Both the position numbers and the translations under genes were made by a program. This document shows positions 52,901-62,068 of a stretch of DNA of 64,000 bases, in pieces. This DNA comes from Gammaproteobacteria bacterium (GTDB lineage: Bacteria > Pseudomonadota > Gammaproteobacteria > Nevskiales > Nevskiaceae), in assembly GCA_026398875.1 (NCBI GenBank), contig JAPLSB010000019.1, positions 1 to 64,000 on the forward strand. Reading direction: 5' to 3'. The stretch's first letter is position 1; each line of letters begins with the position of its first letter. The notes under the pieces were generated by a model. That model worked only from the letters and a program-made list of their open reading frames with translations, did no database searches and was not told the origin of the DNA.

Positions 52901-55647
52901 GGCGGCTGAAGGGACTGATCGTCGATCTGGTGATCTGGAACGAGGATCACGTCGGCTACCGGCAGCGGCTGCAGGACCAGATCGTCGGCCTAATCGCGAC
53001 CGGTGCCGATCTTCATGCGCTCGATCGTCCCGGCGGCATCTTCGTGCGTTCGGCCGAGCAGATCTCGGCCGAAGACCGGGTGCTGCTGCAATCGGTGGCG
53101 CGCGTGATCATTGCCGACAGCCGCGGCGCGCTGATCGAGCAGGTCGGCCGCCGCACGGTTGCCGACAAGCGCGTCGCCCGGCTGCTGCCGAGCCGCGCGG
53201 CGATCAACGAGCCAGGCCAGCTGCCGCCGATCGCGCTGCAGTTCGACAACGGCCACGGCGGCTACAGCGCCGATGGCCGCGAATACGTGATCACCACAAG
53301 CACCGATACACCCACACCGGCACCGTGGATCAACGTGCTGGCCAATCCGGGCTTTGGCTGCGTGATCAGCGAAAGCGGCGTCGGCTACACCTGGGCCGAG
53401 AACGCTCACGAGTTCCGGCTGTCGCCCTGGCGCGACGATCCGATCGCCACCGATGTCGGCGAAGCGATCTGGCTGCGCGACGAAGACTCCGCTGCCTGCT
53501 GGTCACCGACCGCGCAACCGAGCGCGCCACCCGGCGCTGCATCGCGCTGCCGCCACGGCATGGGCTACAGCGTGTTCGAGCAGATCGCCTACGGCATTCA
53601 TTGCGAGCTGTGGGTCTATGTCGATCTCGACGAAGCAGTGAAGTTTTCGGTGCTGAAGGTCCGCAATGCCTCCGGGCGAAGCCGACGGCTGTCGGCGACC
53701 GGCTATGTCGAATGGGTGCTCGGCGACCTGCGCGAAAAGACCGCGATGCAGGTGATCACCGAGATCGACGCTGCCAGCGGTGCCTTGTTCGCTCGCAACG
53801 CCTACAGCACCGAGTTCGGCAGCCGCGTGGCGTTCTTCGATGTCGACGATGGCTCGCGCACGCTGACCGGTGATCGCAGCGAATTCCTCGGCCGCAATGG
53901 CAGCTTGGCGGCGCCAGCAGCACTGGGCCGGGTGCGGCTCTCCGGCAAGGTCGGCGCTGCACTTGATCCCTGTGGCGCGATCATGGTGCCGTTCGAACTG
54001 GCCGATGGCGCCAGCCGCGAGCTGATCTTCCGGCTGGGCGCCGGCCGCGATCTGGAACAGGCCCGCCATCTGGCGCGCCGTTTCCGCCGTCCCGGTTCGG
54101 CGCGCAATGCGCTGGACCGCGTGCAGGACTACTGGCGGCGGACGCTATCGGCAGTCGAGATCGACACTCCGGATGTCTCGCTGAACCTGCTCGCCAATGG
54201 CTGGCTGGTCTACCAGACGCTGGCTTGCCGCTTGTGGGCGCGCAGCGGCTGGTATCAGTCCGGTGGCGCATTCGGCTTTCGTGACCAGCTGCAGGATGCG
54301 ATGGCGCTGGTCCACGCCGAGCCGATGCTGCTGCGCCAGCAGCTGCTGCTGGCCGCCAGCCGCCAGTTCGGCGAAGGCGATGTCCAGCACTGGTGGCATC
54401 CGCCAGTCGGCCGTGGCGTGCGCACCCGCTGTTCCGACGACTACCTGTGGCTGCCGCTGGCGATCTGCCGCTATGTGCAGGCCACGGCCGATACCGGCGT
54501 GCTCGACGAGCCGGTGCACGGGCTCGAAGGCCGCGCGCTCGACGCCACCGAAGAGTCGTATTACGACCTGCCGGGACGCGCCAGCGAAGCGCTCAGCCTG
54601 TACCAGCACGGTGTCCGCGCGATCGAGCACGGCCTGCGCTACGGCGCTCGCGGTCTGCCGCTGATCGGCTCCGGCGACTGGAACGACGGCATGAACCGGG
54701 TCGGCATCGACGGGCAGGGCGAAAGCGTCTGGCTGGGCTTTTTCCTGTACGACGTGCTCGGCCGCTACGCGAGCCTGGCGCAGGCGCGCGGCGACAGCGC
54801 GTTCGCGGCGCGCTGCCTTGCCGAAGCGGCGAGCTTGCGCGGCCATCTCGAAGCCGAGGCCTGGGACGGCGGCTGGTATCGCCGTGCCTGGTTCGACGAT
54901 GGCACCGCGCTTGGCAGCGCGGCGAGCAGCGAATGCCGGATCGATTCGATTGCCCAGAGTTGGTCGGTACTGTCGGGGGCCGGCGACCCGGTCCGCGCAC
55001 GGACCGCGATGGCAGCACTCGATGCCCAGCTGGTCGATCGCGAGCACGGCATCGTCAAGCTGCTGACGCCGCCGTTCGACACCGGCGGACTCGATCCCGG
55101 CTACATCAAGGGCTATGTGCCCGGCGTTCGCGAGAACGGCGGTCAGTACACGCATGCGGCGATCTGGGCCGCGATGGCATTCGCACAACTGGGTGACCAC
55201 GCCCGCGCCTGGTCGCTGCTGGCGATGATCAATCCGGTCAACCACGGCCGCACGGCGGCCGAAATCGCGTGCTACCGCGCCGAGCCGTACGTGGTGGCCG
55301 CCGATGTCTATGCCGTGGCACCGCACATCGGCCGTGGCGGCTGGAGCTGGTACACCGGTTCGGCCGGCTGGCTGTACCGGCTGATCATCGAATCGCTGCT
55401 CGGCGTCGAGCGGCAGGGCCTGAACCTGGCGTTCGCGCCGTGTCTGCCGGATCACTGGCCGCACGCCAGCCTGCGCTACCGCTATCGCGGCACGGTCTAC
55501 CGGATCGCGATGACGCCGGTCGCCGACAGCGAACGATCGATCCGCGTCTGGCTCGATGGCGTCGAACAGGCGTCAGCGTGCATCGCGCTGGTCGACGACC
55601 AGCAGCCGCACGACGTCGAGGTGCGCATCGGGCGGCCAGCGGCGTGA
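46978..55647 (+). CDS. ndvB: cyclic beta-1,2-glucan synthase (NdvB/ChvB type)
   Basis: 2,889 residues, close to Rhizobium NdvB/ChvB (about 2,830). The N-terminal helical domain is followed by membrane helices near residues 420-480. The GT84 domain ([20 protein letters not shown] near 645; [36 protein letters not shown]) uses UDP-glucose. More helices follow near 830-930, then a glucoamylase-like domain ([59 protein letters not shown]). The C-terminal GH94 phosphorylase domain contains [12 protein letters not shown] with the catalytic Asp near 2565. It makes osmoregulated periplasmic glucan. The upstream ATG at 46876 overlaps the stress gene; ATG 46978 was chosen. Confidence 0.93.
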   Translation: MLTGSKLRHWLGRRRAADPAAGHDGDELPLRAPLLSSEQLVRHGQALAEAHRLGRHAAPEWLLRRLDANRSVLRHTRSLLTTAVEARARISPAGEWLLDNFHLVEEQIRTARQHLPRGYSRELPQLDGEPSHGLPRVYDLALSAIAHGDGRIDAETLTRFVAAYQTVTALTLGELWAIPIMLRLALIENLRRVAARITASRLHVDEAERWADRMMAVAESDPKSLILVIADMARSTPPMVSAFVAELARRLQGHGPALALPLNWIEQRLAEDSLTIEQLVLAEAQQQSADQVSIGNSIGSLRMLAAVDWREFVEAMSVVEQRLRADPAGAYAGMDFASRDDYRHVVDHLARRSALSEADIAATACALAAAADDLPVQRHVGWFLIDAGRRQLEAGIGYRPTWPDRLQRLREYAPLALHLGVIGAISFGLAGLLIAITAAQGVGDLALAALGLLLPIVLSHPASAIANGLATLVIVPKRLPRMDYLTGLPSEQRTLVVVPCLLTGQRDTAALCEALEVRFLGNQDPQLHYALLTDFRDAAHASEPGDAALLAQVVAGIEQLNVRHRADDIADRFHLFHRPRRWNGAEGCWMGEERKRGKLGDLNAVLRGRGDGRHAQIVGNTAALVGVRYVITLDSDTRLPRDAARQLVAAMAHPLNRPRFNAAGTCVTGGHGILQPRIAAGLAGSQRSRYARLCGSEPGIDPYTRAVSDVYQDAFGEGSFIGKGIYEVDAFERVLEGRLPDNRILSHDLLEGCYARSALISDVQVYEDHPSRYSTDVLRHRRWIRGDWQLLRWLLPTVPDGAGVMVVNPLSALSRWKIADNLRRSLVAPALLALLLLGWLRLPMPLLWSTVAAAALLLPPLLFGLIDALRKPDTLAWAAHLAGAALAGLGGIALMLLRLACLPHEALFATDALLRGLWRSQVSGRLLLEWQVSSRREADHLRRRPEALDVAPLTAVVLLIALPWQRPDAVWPALPLLLGWLAAPWLVAWLSKPQRAVAVPLDDQQTHFLRRLARRTWGYFEQHVGAADHWLPPDNHQVQPGPVTAHRTSPTNIGMSLLASLAAEDFGYIGSAALLARTGDTFATMALLARHRGHFFNWYDTQTLAPLPPRYVSSVDSGNLVGHLITLRAALLALPNQRIVNARLFDGLLDTLAVLGEAVADGEAAPIIRIRALLNNAVQLVPSSLSATLHSIEPVLRCAETLASDLNITPGSEADGWALALTAAAAAAKADLLWLAPWHAPAAGHLDLSLLVEFDELPTLRDLEGLPARAAAKLRESPAAASVAELIELTALLALGSTRAASRIEHCHALAMQASAFADIDFEFLYDRTRHWLAIGYNVDEFRRDTSYYDLLASEARLACFVGIAQGKLPQDSWFALGRQRSAGDGAPTLVSWSGSMFEYLMPLLVMPQFDGTLLDQTCRAAVERQIAFGRHLGRPWGVSESGYNAVDASLNYQYHAFGVPGLGLKRGLAEDTVIAPYASALALMVEPEAACTNLQRLAADGYIGRCGFYEAIDYTASRLPRGADHAVVRSFMAHHQAMSLLAIGSVLLNRRMQRRFASDLECQTALLLLHERIPRHPPITTPAVDPSERGPLEDEAIAAIRTPIAADTPSPEVQLLSNGRYQVMVSNTGGGSARWNGLAVTRWREDATRDHWGSFLYLRDADSAALWSATHQPTVVAAERYEAVFADGRAEFRRLDHGIESRLEILVSPEDDIELRRLRLSNRSRVARTLVVTSYAEPVLDTPASDAMQPGFGKLFLQTEWQPEQRAILCTRRPRSASDATPWLFHLLAASPDTLGAVSCETDRGRFIGRGRRLSAPQAVTASAPLSGTVGSVLDPCVAIRTVLRLEAGQSLTLDFVTGCAPNRDTALALVGKYQDRHLADRVLDLAWTHNGVSLRQINASEADAQLYRRLAAQVVYASAALRADAALLVQNRRNQSGLWGYAISGDLPIVLLKIADSSHIELARQMIQCHAWWRLKGLIVDLVIWNEDHVGYRQRLQDQIVGLIATGADLHALDRPGGIFVRSAEQISAEDRVLLQSVARVIIADSRGALIEQVGRRTVADKRVARLLPSRAAINEPGQLPPIALQFDNGHGGYSADGREYVITTSTDTPTPAPWINVLANPGFGCVISESGVGYTWAENAHEFRLSPWRDDPIATDVGEAIWLRDEDSAACWSPTAQPSAPPGAASRCRHGMGYSVFEQIAYGIHCELWVYVDLDEAVKFSVLKVRNASGRSRRLSATGYVEWVLGDLREKTAMQVITEIDAASGALFARNAYSTEFGSRVAFFDVDDGSRTLTGDRSEFLGRNGSLAAPAALGRVRLSGKVGAALDPCGAIMVPFELADGASRELIFRLGAGRDLEQARHLARRFRRPGSARNALDRVQDYWRRTLSAVEIDTPDVSLNLLANGWLVYQTLACRLWARSGWYQSGGAFGFRDQLQDAMALVHAEPMLLRQQLLLAASRQFGEGDVQHWWHPPVGRGVRTRCSDDYLWLPLAICRYVQATADTGVLDEPVHGLEGRALDATEESYYDLPGRASEALSLYQHGVRAIEHGLRYGARGLPLIGSGDWNDGMNRVGIDGQGESVWLGFFLYDVLGRYASLAQARGDSAFAARCLAEAASLRGHLEAEAWDGGWYRRAWFDDGTALGSAASSECRIDSIAQSWSVLSGAGDPVRARTAMAALDAQLVDREHGIVKLLTPPFDTGGLDPGYIKGYVPGVRENGGQYTHAAIWAAMAFAQLGDHARAWSLLAMINPVNHGRTAAEIACYRAEPYVVAADVYAVAPHIGRGGWSWYTGSAGWLYRLIIESLLGVERQGLNLAFAPCLPDHWPHASLRYRYRGTVYRIAMTPVADSERSIRVWLDGVEQASACIALVDDQQPHDVEVRIGRPAA

Positions 55648-55751
55648 CTGCGCGCGATCACGCATCACCGTGCAGGCCGCGTGCAGTACCGCACCGAAGC
55701 GGCAGGCCCGGCCCGGTAGGGTCGGTGGCTCAATCACGGAGTCAAGCAGCC

Positions 55752-56027
55752 ATGAGCATGAAACACACGAAACCCACCGCCACTGATGACGGCAGCGCCG
55801 ACAAGGCCAAGGGCCACGTCAAGGAAGTGATCGGCAGCGCCAAGGCCAAGCTCGGCCATCTGGTCGGCAATGAATCGCTGGAAGCCAAGGGCCGCGCGCA
55901 GAACGCCGACGGCAAGAAGGACCGGCTGAAAGGCGAGATCAAGGAAGACATCGACAACGCCAAGGCCAAGGTCAAGGCCGGTGTGGCGGTCGTCAAGGAC
56001 AAGATCGACGAGATCCGGCACCGCTGA
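55752..56027 (+). CDS. CsbD-family stress protein
   Basis: 91 residues from ATG 55752; the longer open frame from 55269 lies inside ndvB. It is Lys/Asp/Glu-rich, with two similar helical halves typical of the family: KAKGHVKEVIGSAKAKLGHL, GNESLEAKGRAQNADGKKDR and LKGEIKEDIDNAKAKVKAGV. CsbD-like proteins rise in general stress; their mode of action is unknown. It lies 104 nt after ndvB. No sigma54 site with correct spacing was found in that gap, so it may be read from upstream. Confidence 0.9.
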   Translation: MSMKHTKPTATDDGSADKAKGHVKEVIGSAKAKLGHLVGNESLEAKGRAQNADGKKDRLKGEIKEDIDNAKAKVKAGVAVVKDKIDEIRHR

Positions 56028-56087
56028 TCGCCGCCCGTCATCGTCGCCATCGCGACATCGACGGCTGACCGTCCCGCTGCAGCGTCG

Positions 56088-57206
56088 GTGACTGCGGCGG
56101 CACCGCGCGCCGGACATGCGCGTGCGGTGCTGCTGGCACTGACGGTGACCTGTGTGCTGCTGTGCCTGTGGCTGGCTGCGCCGTTCCTGTCGGCGATGAT
56201 CTGGGCGCTGGCGCTGGCGGTATTGTTCACGCCGCTGCAGCGTCGGCTGGAGCGGCGCATCGGCAGGCCGAGCATCGCTGCCGGCCTGTCGGTCGCACTG
56301 ATTGCGGTACTAGTGGTGGTGCCGATCAGCTTCGTCGGCCAGCGGCTGGTCGAGCAGGCGATCAACGGCGCCCGGATGATCGAGACGCGCGCCACATCCG
56401 GCGAATGGCGACGGGCGATCGATACCCGGCCGAAGCTCGCGGCCTTCGTGGCTCGGGTCGAGCGGCGCGTCGATGTACCGGGCGCCGTACGCGCGGTCAG
56501 CAGCCGCCTGAGCACCACGGCTGGTAGCGTGGTCACCGGTTCGGCGATGAAGATGCTGACGTTCTGCATCGTCTTTTACCTGCTGTTCTTCCTGCTTCGC
56601 GATCGCGCTGTGGCGCTGGCCAGCCTGCGGGCGCTGCTGCCGCTGGACGACGCCGAAACCGAGCAGTTGCTGGCACGGCTTGGCGACACCATCCACGCCA
56701 CCGTCTACGGCACGCTGGCGGTGGCCTCGGTGCAAGGGCTGCTCGGCGGGCTGATGTTCTGGTGGCTCGGCCTGCCGGCGCCGCTGCTGTGGGGACTGGT
56801 GATGGCGCTGCTGGCGGTGGTGCCGGTGCTGGGCGCGTTCATCGTCTGGATTCCGGCGGCGCTGTTCCTGGCGCTGGAAGGCGAATGGCTTCGCGCGCTG
56901 CTGCTGGCCGGGTGGGGGATGCTGGTCGTTGGCACCATCGACAATCTGCTGCGACCGGTGCTGGTCGGCCGACGCCTGAAGCTGCACACGGTGCCGGCGT
57001 TCCTGTCGGTGGTCGGCGGCCTGATGCTGTTCGGCGCGGTCGGGCTGCTGCTCGGGCCGATGCTGCTGGCCACCACGCAGTTCCTGCTGGCGCTCTGGAG
57101 CCCGCAGATCGCAGCGGCAGCGTGCTCCAACGCACCGACTGCACCATCGCCCGCCGCTACCGTCACCGCTGCTGCTTCTGACGGGACAATTCCACATGGC
57201 GGTTGA
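56088..57206 (+). CDS. AI-2E family transporter
   Basis: 372 residues from GTG 56088. About eight membrane helices can be traced, with the family layout: two N-terminal pairs (VLLALTVTCVLLCLWLAAPF; IAAGLSVALIAVLVVVPISF), an extracytoplasmic loop and a C-terminal block (GLVMALLAVVPVLGAFIVWI; FLSVVGGLMLFGAVGLLLGP). The family includes TqsA-like exporters and Na+/H+ antiporters; the AI-2 role is not general. The last 40 residues are low-complexity. The end overlaps the oleate hydratase start by 11 nt, so the two are an operon. Confidence 0.88.
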   Translation: MTAAAPRAGHARAVLLALTVTCVLLCLWLAAPFLSAMIWALALAVLFTPLQRRLERRIGRPSIAAGLSVALIAVLVVVPISFVGQRLVEQAINGARMIETRATSGEWRRAIDTRPKLAAFVARVERRVDVPGAVRAVSSRLSTTAGSVVTGSAMKMLTFCIVFYLLFFLLRDRAVALASLRALLPLDDAETEQLLARLGDTIHATVYGTLAVASVQGLLGGLMFWWLGLPAPLLWGLVMALLAVVPVLGAFIVWIPAALFLALEGEWLRALLLAGWGMLVVGTIDNLLRPVLVGRRLKLHTVPAFLSVVGGLMLFGAVGLLLGPMLLATTQFLLALWSPQIAAAACSNAPTAPSPAATVTAAASDGTIPHGG

Positions 57207-58767
57207 CACGAAGGCCTGGCTGATCGGCGGCGGCATCGGTTCACTGGCTGCGGCGGCCTTCATGATCCGTGACGGCGGCATGCCCGGCAGCCACATCACG
57301 ATTCTCGAATCAGCCCCATCGATGGGCGGCGCGCTCGATGCGCATGGCACGCCTGCTGGCGGCTATTGCCTGCCCGGTGGGCGAATGCTGACGGCGGACA
57401 ACTACGAGTGCACCTGGGATCTGTTCCGCAGCATTCCATCGCTGGACCACGAGGGGCAGTCGGTCCATGACGAGACGCTGGCCTTCAACACGCAGCATCA
57501 CGCGCACTCACTGGCGCGGCTGGTCGACGCGCGCCGCGCCAAGGTGCCGGTGGCGTCGATGGGCTTCACGATGCATGACCGCGCCGAACTGCTGAAGCTG
57601 AGCCTGGCTGATGAAGCGACGCTCGGCGATTCCTGCATCACTGACTGGCTGTCGCCGGAATTCTTCGAAACCGAGTTCTGGGCAATGTGGGTCACCACGT
57701 TCGCGTTCCAGCCCTGGCACAGCGCCGCCGAACTGCGCCGCTACCTGCATCGCTTCGTGCTCGAATTCACGCGCATCGAAACGCTCGGTGGCGTGAAGCG
57801 CACGGTCTACAACCAGTACGACTCGCTGGTCGCGCCGCTGCTGACCTGGCTGCGCGCGCATGGGGTGAACCTGGTCAACGACTGCGTGGTGACCGATCTC
57901 GACAGCATCGAGGACGCGCGCGGCTATACCGTCACCGGCCTGCACGGTCGTCGCGATGGCGAACGCTTCGAGATCGAGATCGGCAACGACGATCAGGTCT
58001 ATTTCCAGAATGCGTCGATGACCGACGCGATGAGCATCGGCTCGATGCATCGCGCGCCGGCGAAGCGCGATCGCGACGACAGCGGCGGCTGGGTGCTGTG
58101 GGAATCGCTGGCTGCAGGGTGTCCGCAGTTCGGCCGACCGGCGGCGTTCAACCGTTCGATTGCCGAAACCTGCTGGGAATCGTTCACCGTCACGCTGGAC
58201 GATCCGGCGTTCTTCGCACGGATGGAGCAGTTCACCGGCAATGTCGCCGGCACCGGTGGCCTGGTGACGTTCCGCGATTCGAACTGGCTGATGTCGATCG
58301 TGCTGGCGCACCAGCCGCACTTCATCAACCAGCCGCCGGACGTGCAGGTGTTCTGGGGCTACGGCCTCAAGCCGGACCGCATCGGCAACTTCGTGGCCAA
58401 GGCGATGGCCGATTGCACGGGTGCGGAGATCCTGCAGGAGCTGTCCGGCCATCTGCGTTTCGACGCGGCGCTGCTGGCGTACGGCAACTGCATTCCGTGC
58501 CGGATGCCATACATCACCAGCATGTTCATGCCGCGTCGGCCGGGCGACCGCCCGCTGCCGGTGCCGGCCGGCTCGCGCAACCTGTCGCTGATCAGCCAGT
58601 TCGTCGAGCTGGCCGAGGATTGCGTGTTCACCGTCGAGTACTCGGTGCGCGCCGCGCAGACCGCCGTCTACCAGCGGATGGGCATCACGCGGACGATCCC
58701 GGCGGTGACGCCGCACGACCATTCGCTGCAGGTGCAGTTCGAAGCAGTGCTGAAGGCGTTCCGCTGA
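57196..58767 (+). CDS. ohyA: oleate hydratase
   Basis: 523 residues. FAD-dependent OhyA adds water to the cis-9 double bond of oleic acid, giving 10-hydroxystearate. The FAD fold is clear: LIGGGIGSLAAAAFMIRDG at the N-terminus, ILESAPSMGGALDAHG near 40 and GGRMLTADNYECTWDL near 65. The active-site part includes TVYNQYDSLVAPLLTWL near 215 and NGIPCRMPY-like segments near 430 (here NCIPCRMPYITSMF). OhyA proteins are myosin-cross-reactive-antigen family; they detoxify unsaturated fatty acids and modify membranes. It overlaps the transporter gene and ends 20 nt from the convergent PRC-barrel gene. Confidence 0.93.
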   Translation: MAVDTKAWLIGGGIGSLAAAAFMIRDGGMPGSHITILESAPSMGGALDAHGTPAGGYCLPGGRMLTADNYECTWDLFRSIPSLDHEGQSVHDETLAFNTQHHAHSLARLVDARRAKVPVASMGFTMHDRAELLKLSLADEATLGDSCITDWLSPEFFETEFWAMWVTTFAFQPWHSAAELRRYLHRFVLEFTRIETLGGVKRTVYNQYDSLVAPLLTWLRAHGVNLVNDCVVTDLDSIEDARGYTVTGLHGRRDGERFEIEIGNDDQVYFQNASMTDAMSIGSMHRAPAKRDRDDSGGWVLWESLAAGCPQFGRPAAFNRSIAETCWESFTVTLDDPAFFARMEQFTGNVAGTGGLVTFRDSNWLMSIVLAHQPHFINQPPDVQVFWGYGLKPDRIGNFVAKAMADCTGAEILQELSGHLRFDAALLAYGNCIPCRMPYITSMFMPRRPGDRPLPVPAGSRNLSLISQFVELAEDCVFTVEYSVRAAQTAVYQRMGITRTIPAVTPHDHSLQVQFEAVLKAFR

Positions 58768-58787
58768 ACAGCTAGCGGTTCCAGGCT

Positions 58788-59543
58788 TCAGCTCCAGTAG
58801 TCCGGCCGGTTGTAGTAGCTGAACAGGGCCGCCTCGTCTTCGCGCAGGAATTCGCCGTCGCTGCGGTACTCCGGTGCCGCGCGGATCGCAGCGCGGCTGA
58901 CATCGACGGTGATCGTCGCACCGGCCCAGGCCAGCCGGGTGATCCACTGTGGCGGAATCACCACATGCTTGCCGATCCACCACTGGGCGGTATCGATGAC
59001 CACGTAGCGGATCGCCCAGCTGCCGTGGTCGATCAGAAAGGTTTCCAGTGTGCCGAGCGGGCCGTCGGTTGCTTCCAGCGCATAGCCGGACACCTCGTGG
59101 TGACCGCGCAGATGCGGGTCGCCGTGCGCCTCGGCGCGTGCTTCCTCGCCGCGGTTGTACGGCTTCAGGTCGCCGCTGGCCGCGACCGGATACGGCGTCA
59201 GCCCCCAGAGCAGCGCGCCGCTCAGATAGTCCGGATAGCCGTAGTAGTCGAGGTAGTCCAGCTCGTGCTGACGTGTCAGCGGCTGGTCGGTATCGACATC
59301 CGGACTGCCCTTGACCTGTTGGCGGGTCAGCCGCGTGTGCAGGGTGCTGGCTTGCCAGTCGGTGCTGTCGATGCTGACCGGCGAGATCAGCACACGCCTC
59401 GACTGCAGCCAGCTGCCGGTCTCGACGACCAGATAGCGCACGGCCCAGCGCTGATCGTCGAAGTAGATGTCGCGCACCGTGCCGATGTCGCCATCGAGCG
59501 CGGTGAGGCCAAGGCCGATCAGCTTGTTCATCGGATAGAGCAT
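58788..59543 (-). CDS. double PRC-barrel protein
   Basis: 251 residues. Two PRC-barrel domains: residues about 1-75 (LIGLGLTALDGDIGTVRDIY; WAVRYLVVETGSWLQSRRVL) and about 140-215 (VSGYALEATDGPLGTLETFL; WAIRYVVIDTAQWWIGKHVV). The family binds RNA or proteins in ribosome maturation and in photosynthetic membranes; stress-cluster members are common and untested. A middle stretch is Tyr/Asp-rich (HELDYLDYYGYPDYLS). Start ATG 59543. The spacer to the next gene (59709) held only a poor sigma54-like match. Confidence 0.85.
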   Translation of the reverse strand: MLYPMNKLIGLGLTALDGDIGTVRDIYFDDQRWAVRYLVVETGSWLQSRRVLISPVSIDSTDWQASTLHTRLTRQQVKGSPDVDTDQPLTRQHELDYLDYYGYPDYLSGALLWGLTPYPVAASGDLKPYNRGEEARAEAHGDPHLRGHHEVSGYALEATDGPLGTLETFLIDHGSWAIRYVVIDTAQWWIGKHVVIPPQWITRLAWAGATITVDVSRAAIRAAPEYRSDGEFLREDEAALFSYYNRPDYWS

Positions 59544-59708
59544 CGCGGTGTCCTTGCGGCATCGGGAGGTCCAGCATCGGTGACTGCCGCCTCAGCGTCG
59601 GTGCGCAAGCGAACCCAGCCGGTAGAGCACGCGGCTGTGTTCGGCAAGACACCGACGCCATGGCCGCGAGCAGCAATGCTCAGCGCACCACGACCACCGG
59701 ATGCCCCC

Positions 59709-60299
59709 ATGAGCACTGTCATCAATGGCAGCTTCCAGCAGCAGGACGATGTTCAGGACGTGTTGAGCGCGCTGCTCGGCGAAGGCTTCGGCAGCGGCGA
59801 GATCGCCAGCTTCCGGATTCCTGTCGAACCGGTTCCGGCGCTCGACGGCAATCCGATGACGGCGCCGGAAACCGAAGCCGAGGGTCATGATCCAGCCATC
59901 GATGGCGCCTTGTCCGGCGCGGCGGTTGGCTCTGCGGTCGGCGTCGCGGTGGGGCTGGTCAGCCTGCCGGTGCTCGGGCCCGGTGCCGCGCTGGCCGGCG
60001 TCGGTGCGGGGGCCTATGTCGGCTCATTGGTCGGAGCACTCTCCCGGCTCGGTGACCCGGAGCACCCGGACACCCGCGATGCCGATGCCGCCGTGGCCGA
60101 GGGCGGCCCGGCTGCTGCAACGCGCCAGCCCGGCCTGCTGGTCGCCGTCGAAGTCCGCGAACCGGGGCGGCGCAGCGCCGCACTGCGCATTTTCGAAAGC
60201 CACGGCGCGCGCGACCTCGAAGCGATCCTCGGCCGGATCGTCGATGGTCAATGGGTCGATTTCGACGCCACCGCTGCGCTCCGACCGCTGGCTGCGTAG
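59709..60299 (+). CDS. glycine-zipper stress protein (second copy type)
   Basis: 196 residues from ATG 59709. It has an N-terminal part with GSFQQQDDVQDVLSALLGEG, a glycine zipper (DGALSGAAVGSAVGVAVGLV; PGAALAGVGAGAYVGSLVGA) that can insert in a membrane, and a C-terminal alpha/beta part (LLVAVEVREPGRRSAALRIF). The layout parallels the protein at 46404, though the sequences are far apart. It is divergent from the PRC-barrel gene, with 165 nt between. The role is unknown. It ends just before the tandem repeat region. Confidence 0.7.
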   Translation: MSTVINGSFQQQDDVQDVLSALLGEGFGSGEIASFRIPVEPVPALDGNPMTAPETEAEGHDPAIDGALSGAAVGSAVGVAVGLVSLPVLGPGAALAGVGAGAYVGSLVGALSRLGDPEHPDTRDADAAVAEGGPAAATRQPGLLVAVEVREPGRRSAALRIFESHGARDLEAILGRIVDGQWVDFDATAALRPLAA

Positions 60300-60324
60300 T
60301 TCCGGCTGCGACAGCGCTGCGTCG

Positions 60325-60650
60325 GAAAGGCGGCCTCACGCCAAGGCGCGAAGACGCCAAGAACAGCTCGACCTATCGAAAAAGCAGGGCGGCAATTGCT
60401 TGCCGTCCTGCTGAGATGCTGAGCGACTGCCGGGCTGGAAAGGCGGCCTCACGCCAAGACGCGAAGACGCCAAGAACAGCTCGACCTATCGAAAAAGCAG
60501 GGCGGCAATTGCTTGCCGTCCTGCTGAGCTGCTGAGCGACTGCCGGGTTGGAAAGGCGGCCGCACGCCAAGACGCGAAGCCGCCAAGAACAGCGCGACCC
60601 AACGGAAAAGCAGGGCGGCAATTGCTTGCCGTCCTGCTGATTCGCTGCTG
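60325..60650. repeat. three tandem copies of a 113-bp repeat with internal hairpin
   Basis: Copies begin at 60325, 60438 and 60551; the first two are nearly identical and the third is degenerate. Each starts GGAAAGGCGGC and contains ACGCCAAG repeated units, then a palindrome GCAGGGCGGCAA-TTGC-TTGCCGTCCTGC of 12 bp with one mismatch. The 422-nt stretch from 60300 to 60721 is otherwise without a gene. The hairpins may act as terminators, or the element may be a mobile REP-like family. Confidence 0.8.
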
Positions 60651-60705
60651 GTTTTCTTTGCCTCTTCGTCTCTTTGCGTCTTTGCGTCTTGGCGTGAGAT
60701 CGCTG
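60651..60705. repeat. inverted partner of the 113-bp repeat end
   Basis: TTTGCGTCTTTGCGTCTTGG and GCGTGAGA are close reverse complements of the CTCACGCCAAGACGC opening of each tandem copy. The whole array is therefore flanked by inverted ends, one in the unit head and one at 60651-60705. That geometry suggests a transposable or palindromic intergenic element without any coding capacity. Confidence 0.55.
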
Positions 60706-60721
60706 TTTCGGCCAGGAAGGC

Positions 60722-61588
60722 TTACGCTGGCGGATCCTGGATCGTCACTTCGACGCGGCGGTTCAGCTGGCGACCGGACGGGATTTCGTTGCCGGCAATC
60801 GGGAAGGCTTCGCCGCGACCATTGGCGATGATCCTGTCGCGGGCGATGCCATGGCTCGACAGGTAGCCGGCCACGGCATCGGCACGGCGCTGCGACAGCG
60901 CCATGTTCATCGAATCGCTGCCCTGGCTGTCGGTGAAGCCTTCGATGATCAGCCGGCGGTCTGGCGAGGCGGCGAGGGCAGTCACCAGCTTGTCCAGGTT
61001 CACCTGGCTGCCGACGGCCAGTTCGGCGCGCCCGCTGGAGAACAGCACGTCACCCAAGGTCAGCTGCACGCCGCGGTCGGTCTTCTTGGCGTTCAGCGCT
61101 GCCAGTTCGGCGACCAGCGCATCGTTGCGCGCCTGTGCCGCACCCGTTTCGGCACGCGCTGCGCTGGCGTCATTCTTGGCAAGTGCAGCGGCCGATTTGG
61201 CGTTGTCGGCTTCGCGGGTGCGGGCATCGAGGCGAACCTGATCGGATTGCTCGCTGAGTGCCACGCGGGCGTTCACCGCGTACTGCGCTTCGGCCAGTGC
61301 CTTGGCGGTCTGCACGCGGCGCTCGGCGACGTAGACGCGATGGCTGACCAGCGTCGGGTCTTCGCTGAGCAGCACGGCCTCTTCGACGGCCCGCTTGGCC
61401 TGCTGCATCGCCACCGGCGCCTGCGTCGCCAGGCGGCTGTCGGCCTGCAGACTGCGCAGTTCGCTGCGCACCCGGGCAACGCCGGGATCGGCCGGCGGGT
61501 TGCTGGCGCAACTGGCCATCACCACGCAGGTGCCGGCGAGCACGGCCTGCGCCAGCAGCCGGTGAATGACAACGGGATGGGCGTTCAT
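60722..61588 (-). CDS. OmpA-family lipoprotein with DUF4398-like helical part
   Basis: 288 residues. A lipoprotein signal (LLAQAVLAGTCVVMASCASN) gives a lipid-modified Cys near residue 28. An alpha-helical coil region follows (residues about 35-165, for example QAKRAVEEAVLLSEDPTLVS). The OmpA C-terminal domain includes LLIEGFTDSQGSDSMNMALS near residue 215 and GRGEAFPIAGNEIPSGRQLN, so it binds peptidoglycan. The ATG overlaps the preceding DUF4398 gene as ATGA (61585-61588). It is probably an envelope stabiliser in the island. Confidence 0.88.
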   Translation of the reverse strand: MNAHPVVIHRLLAQAVLAGTCVVMASCASNPPADPGVARVRSELRSLQADSRLATQAPVAMQQAKRAVEEAVLLSEDPTLVSHRVYVAERRVQTAKALAEAQYAVNARVALSEQSDQVRLDARTREADNAKSAAALAKNDASAARAETGAAQARNDALVAELAALNAKKTDRGVQLTLGDVLFSSGRAELAVGSQVNLDKLVTALAASPDRRLIIEGFTDSQGSDSMNMALSQRRADAVAGYLSSHGIARDRIIANGRGEAFPIAGNEIPSGRQLNRRVEVTIQDPPA

Positions 61589-61977
61589 GATCCGGCTCCG
61601 GTGCGCTTCAGTTCATCGCGAAGCGTGTTGATGTTGTTCTGCAATTCGGTATTGACGGCGGCAGCGCGGGCCAGCCGCGCCTTGGCCGATGCCAGCTCGG
61701 CGTCGGCCTGCGCCTCGTTGGCGAGGCGACGGGCCAGCATCACGTCCTTCTCTTCCGGATCCTTGGCAACGGCGACGCGCGCGCGACCGATGCGGTCGCG
61801 GGCGGCGTTCAGTTCCACCGGCGCGAACTCGGCGGCCTTTTCACCGTCGGCGGTGGCAATGGCGATATCGGCTGCCTGCATCGATTCGGTGGGCAGCAGC
61901 GGCGCGGCTGCGCAAGCGGACAGCGCCAATGCGCCTCCGGTCAGCGCGCAGCAGGCGAAATGGCGGAATGTGGTCAC
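61585..61977 (-). CDS. DUF4398 lipoprotein
   Basis: 130 residues from a GTG at 61977; the open frame upstream to 62355 is antisense to the GGDEF gene. Signal FACCALTGGALALSACAAAP with lipid-modified Cys near residue 22. The remainder is a pair of long helices (AAEFAPVELNAARDRIGRAR; LANEAQADAELASAKARLAR), the DUF4398 pattern. It is co-translated with the OmpA-type lipoprotein, whose helical part is similar, so the two may pair. Confidence 0.8.
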   Translation of the reverse strand: MTTFRHFACCALTGGALALSACAAAPLLPTESMQAADIAIATADGEKAAEFAPVELNAARDRIGRARVAVAKDPEEKDVMLARRLANEAQADAELASAKARLARAAAVNTELQNNINTLRDELKRTGAGS

Positions 61978-62068
61978 GGAGGACTCCTGTCGTTCGGGTG
62001 ATGCGGACAGCACGGGGGTTCCCGTCTGTCGGATCGCGCCACGGCGCGACCCTGGGTACCTGCTGAGG

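Noticed and set aside
59559-59572. sigma54-like site upstream of the PRC-barrel gene
   Set aside because: Minus-strand GGACCT-CCCG-ATGC has the spacing but only three of six bases match in the -24 box.
57508-59676. 722-codon minus-strand open frame
   Set aside because: Antisense of oleate hydratase running on past the PRC gene in another frame; no domain features.
60325-60650. CRISPR-like array
   Set aside because: The units are adjacent 113-bp copies with no unique spacers and no cas gene nearby.
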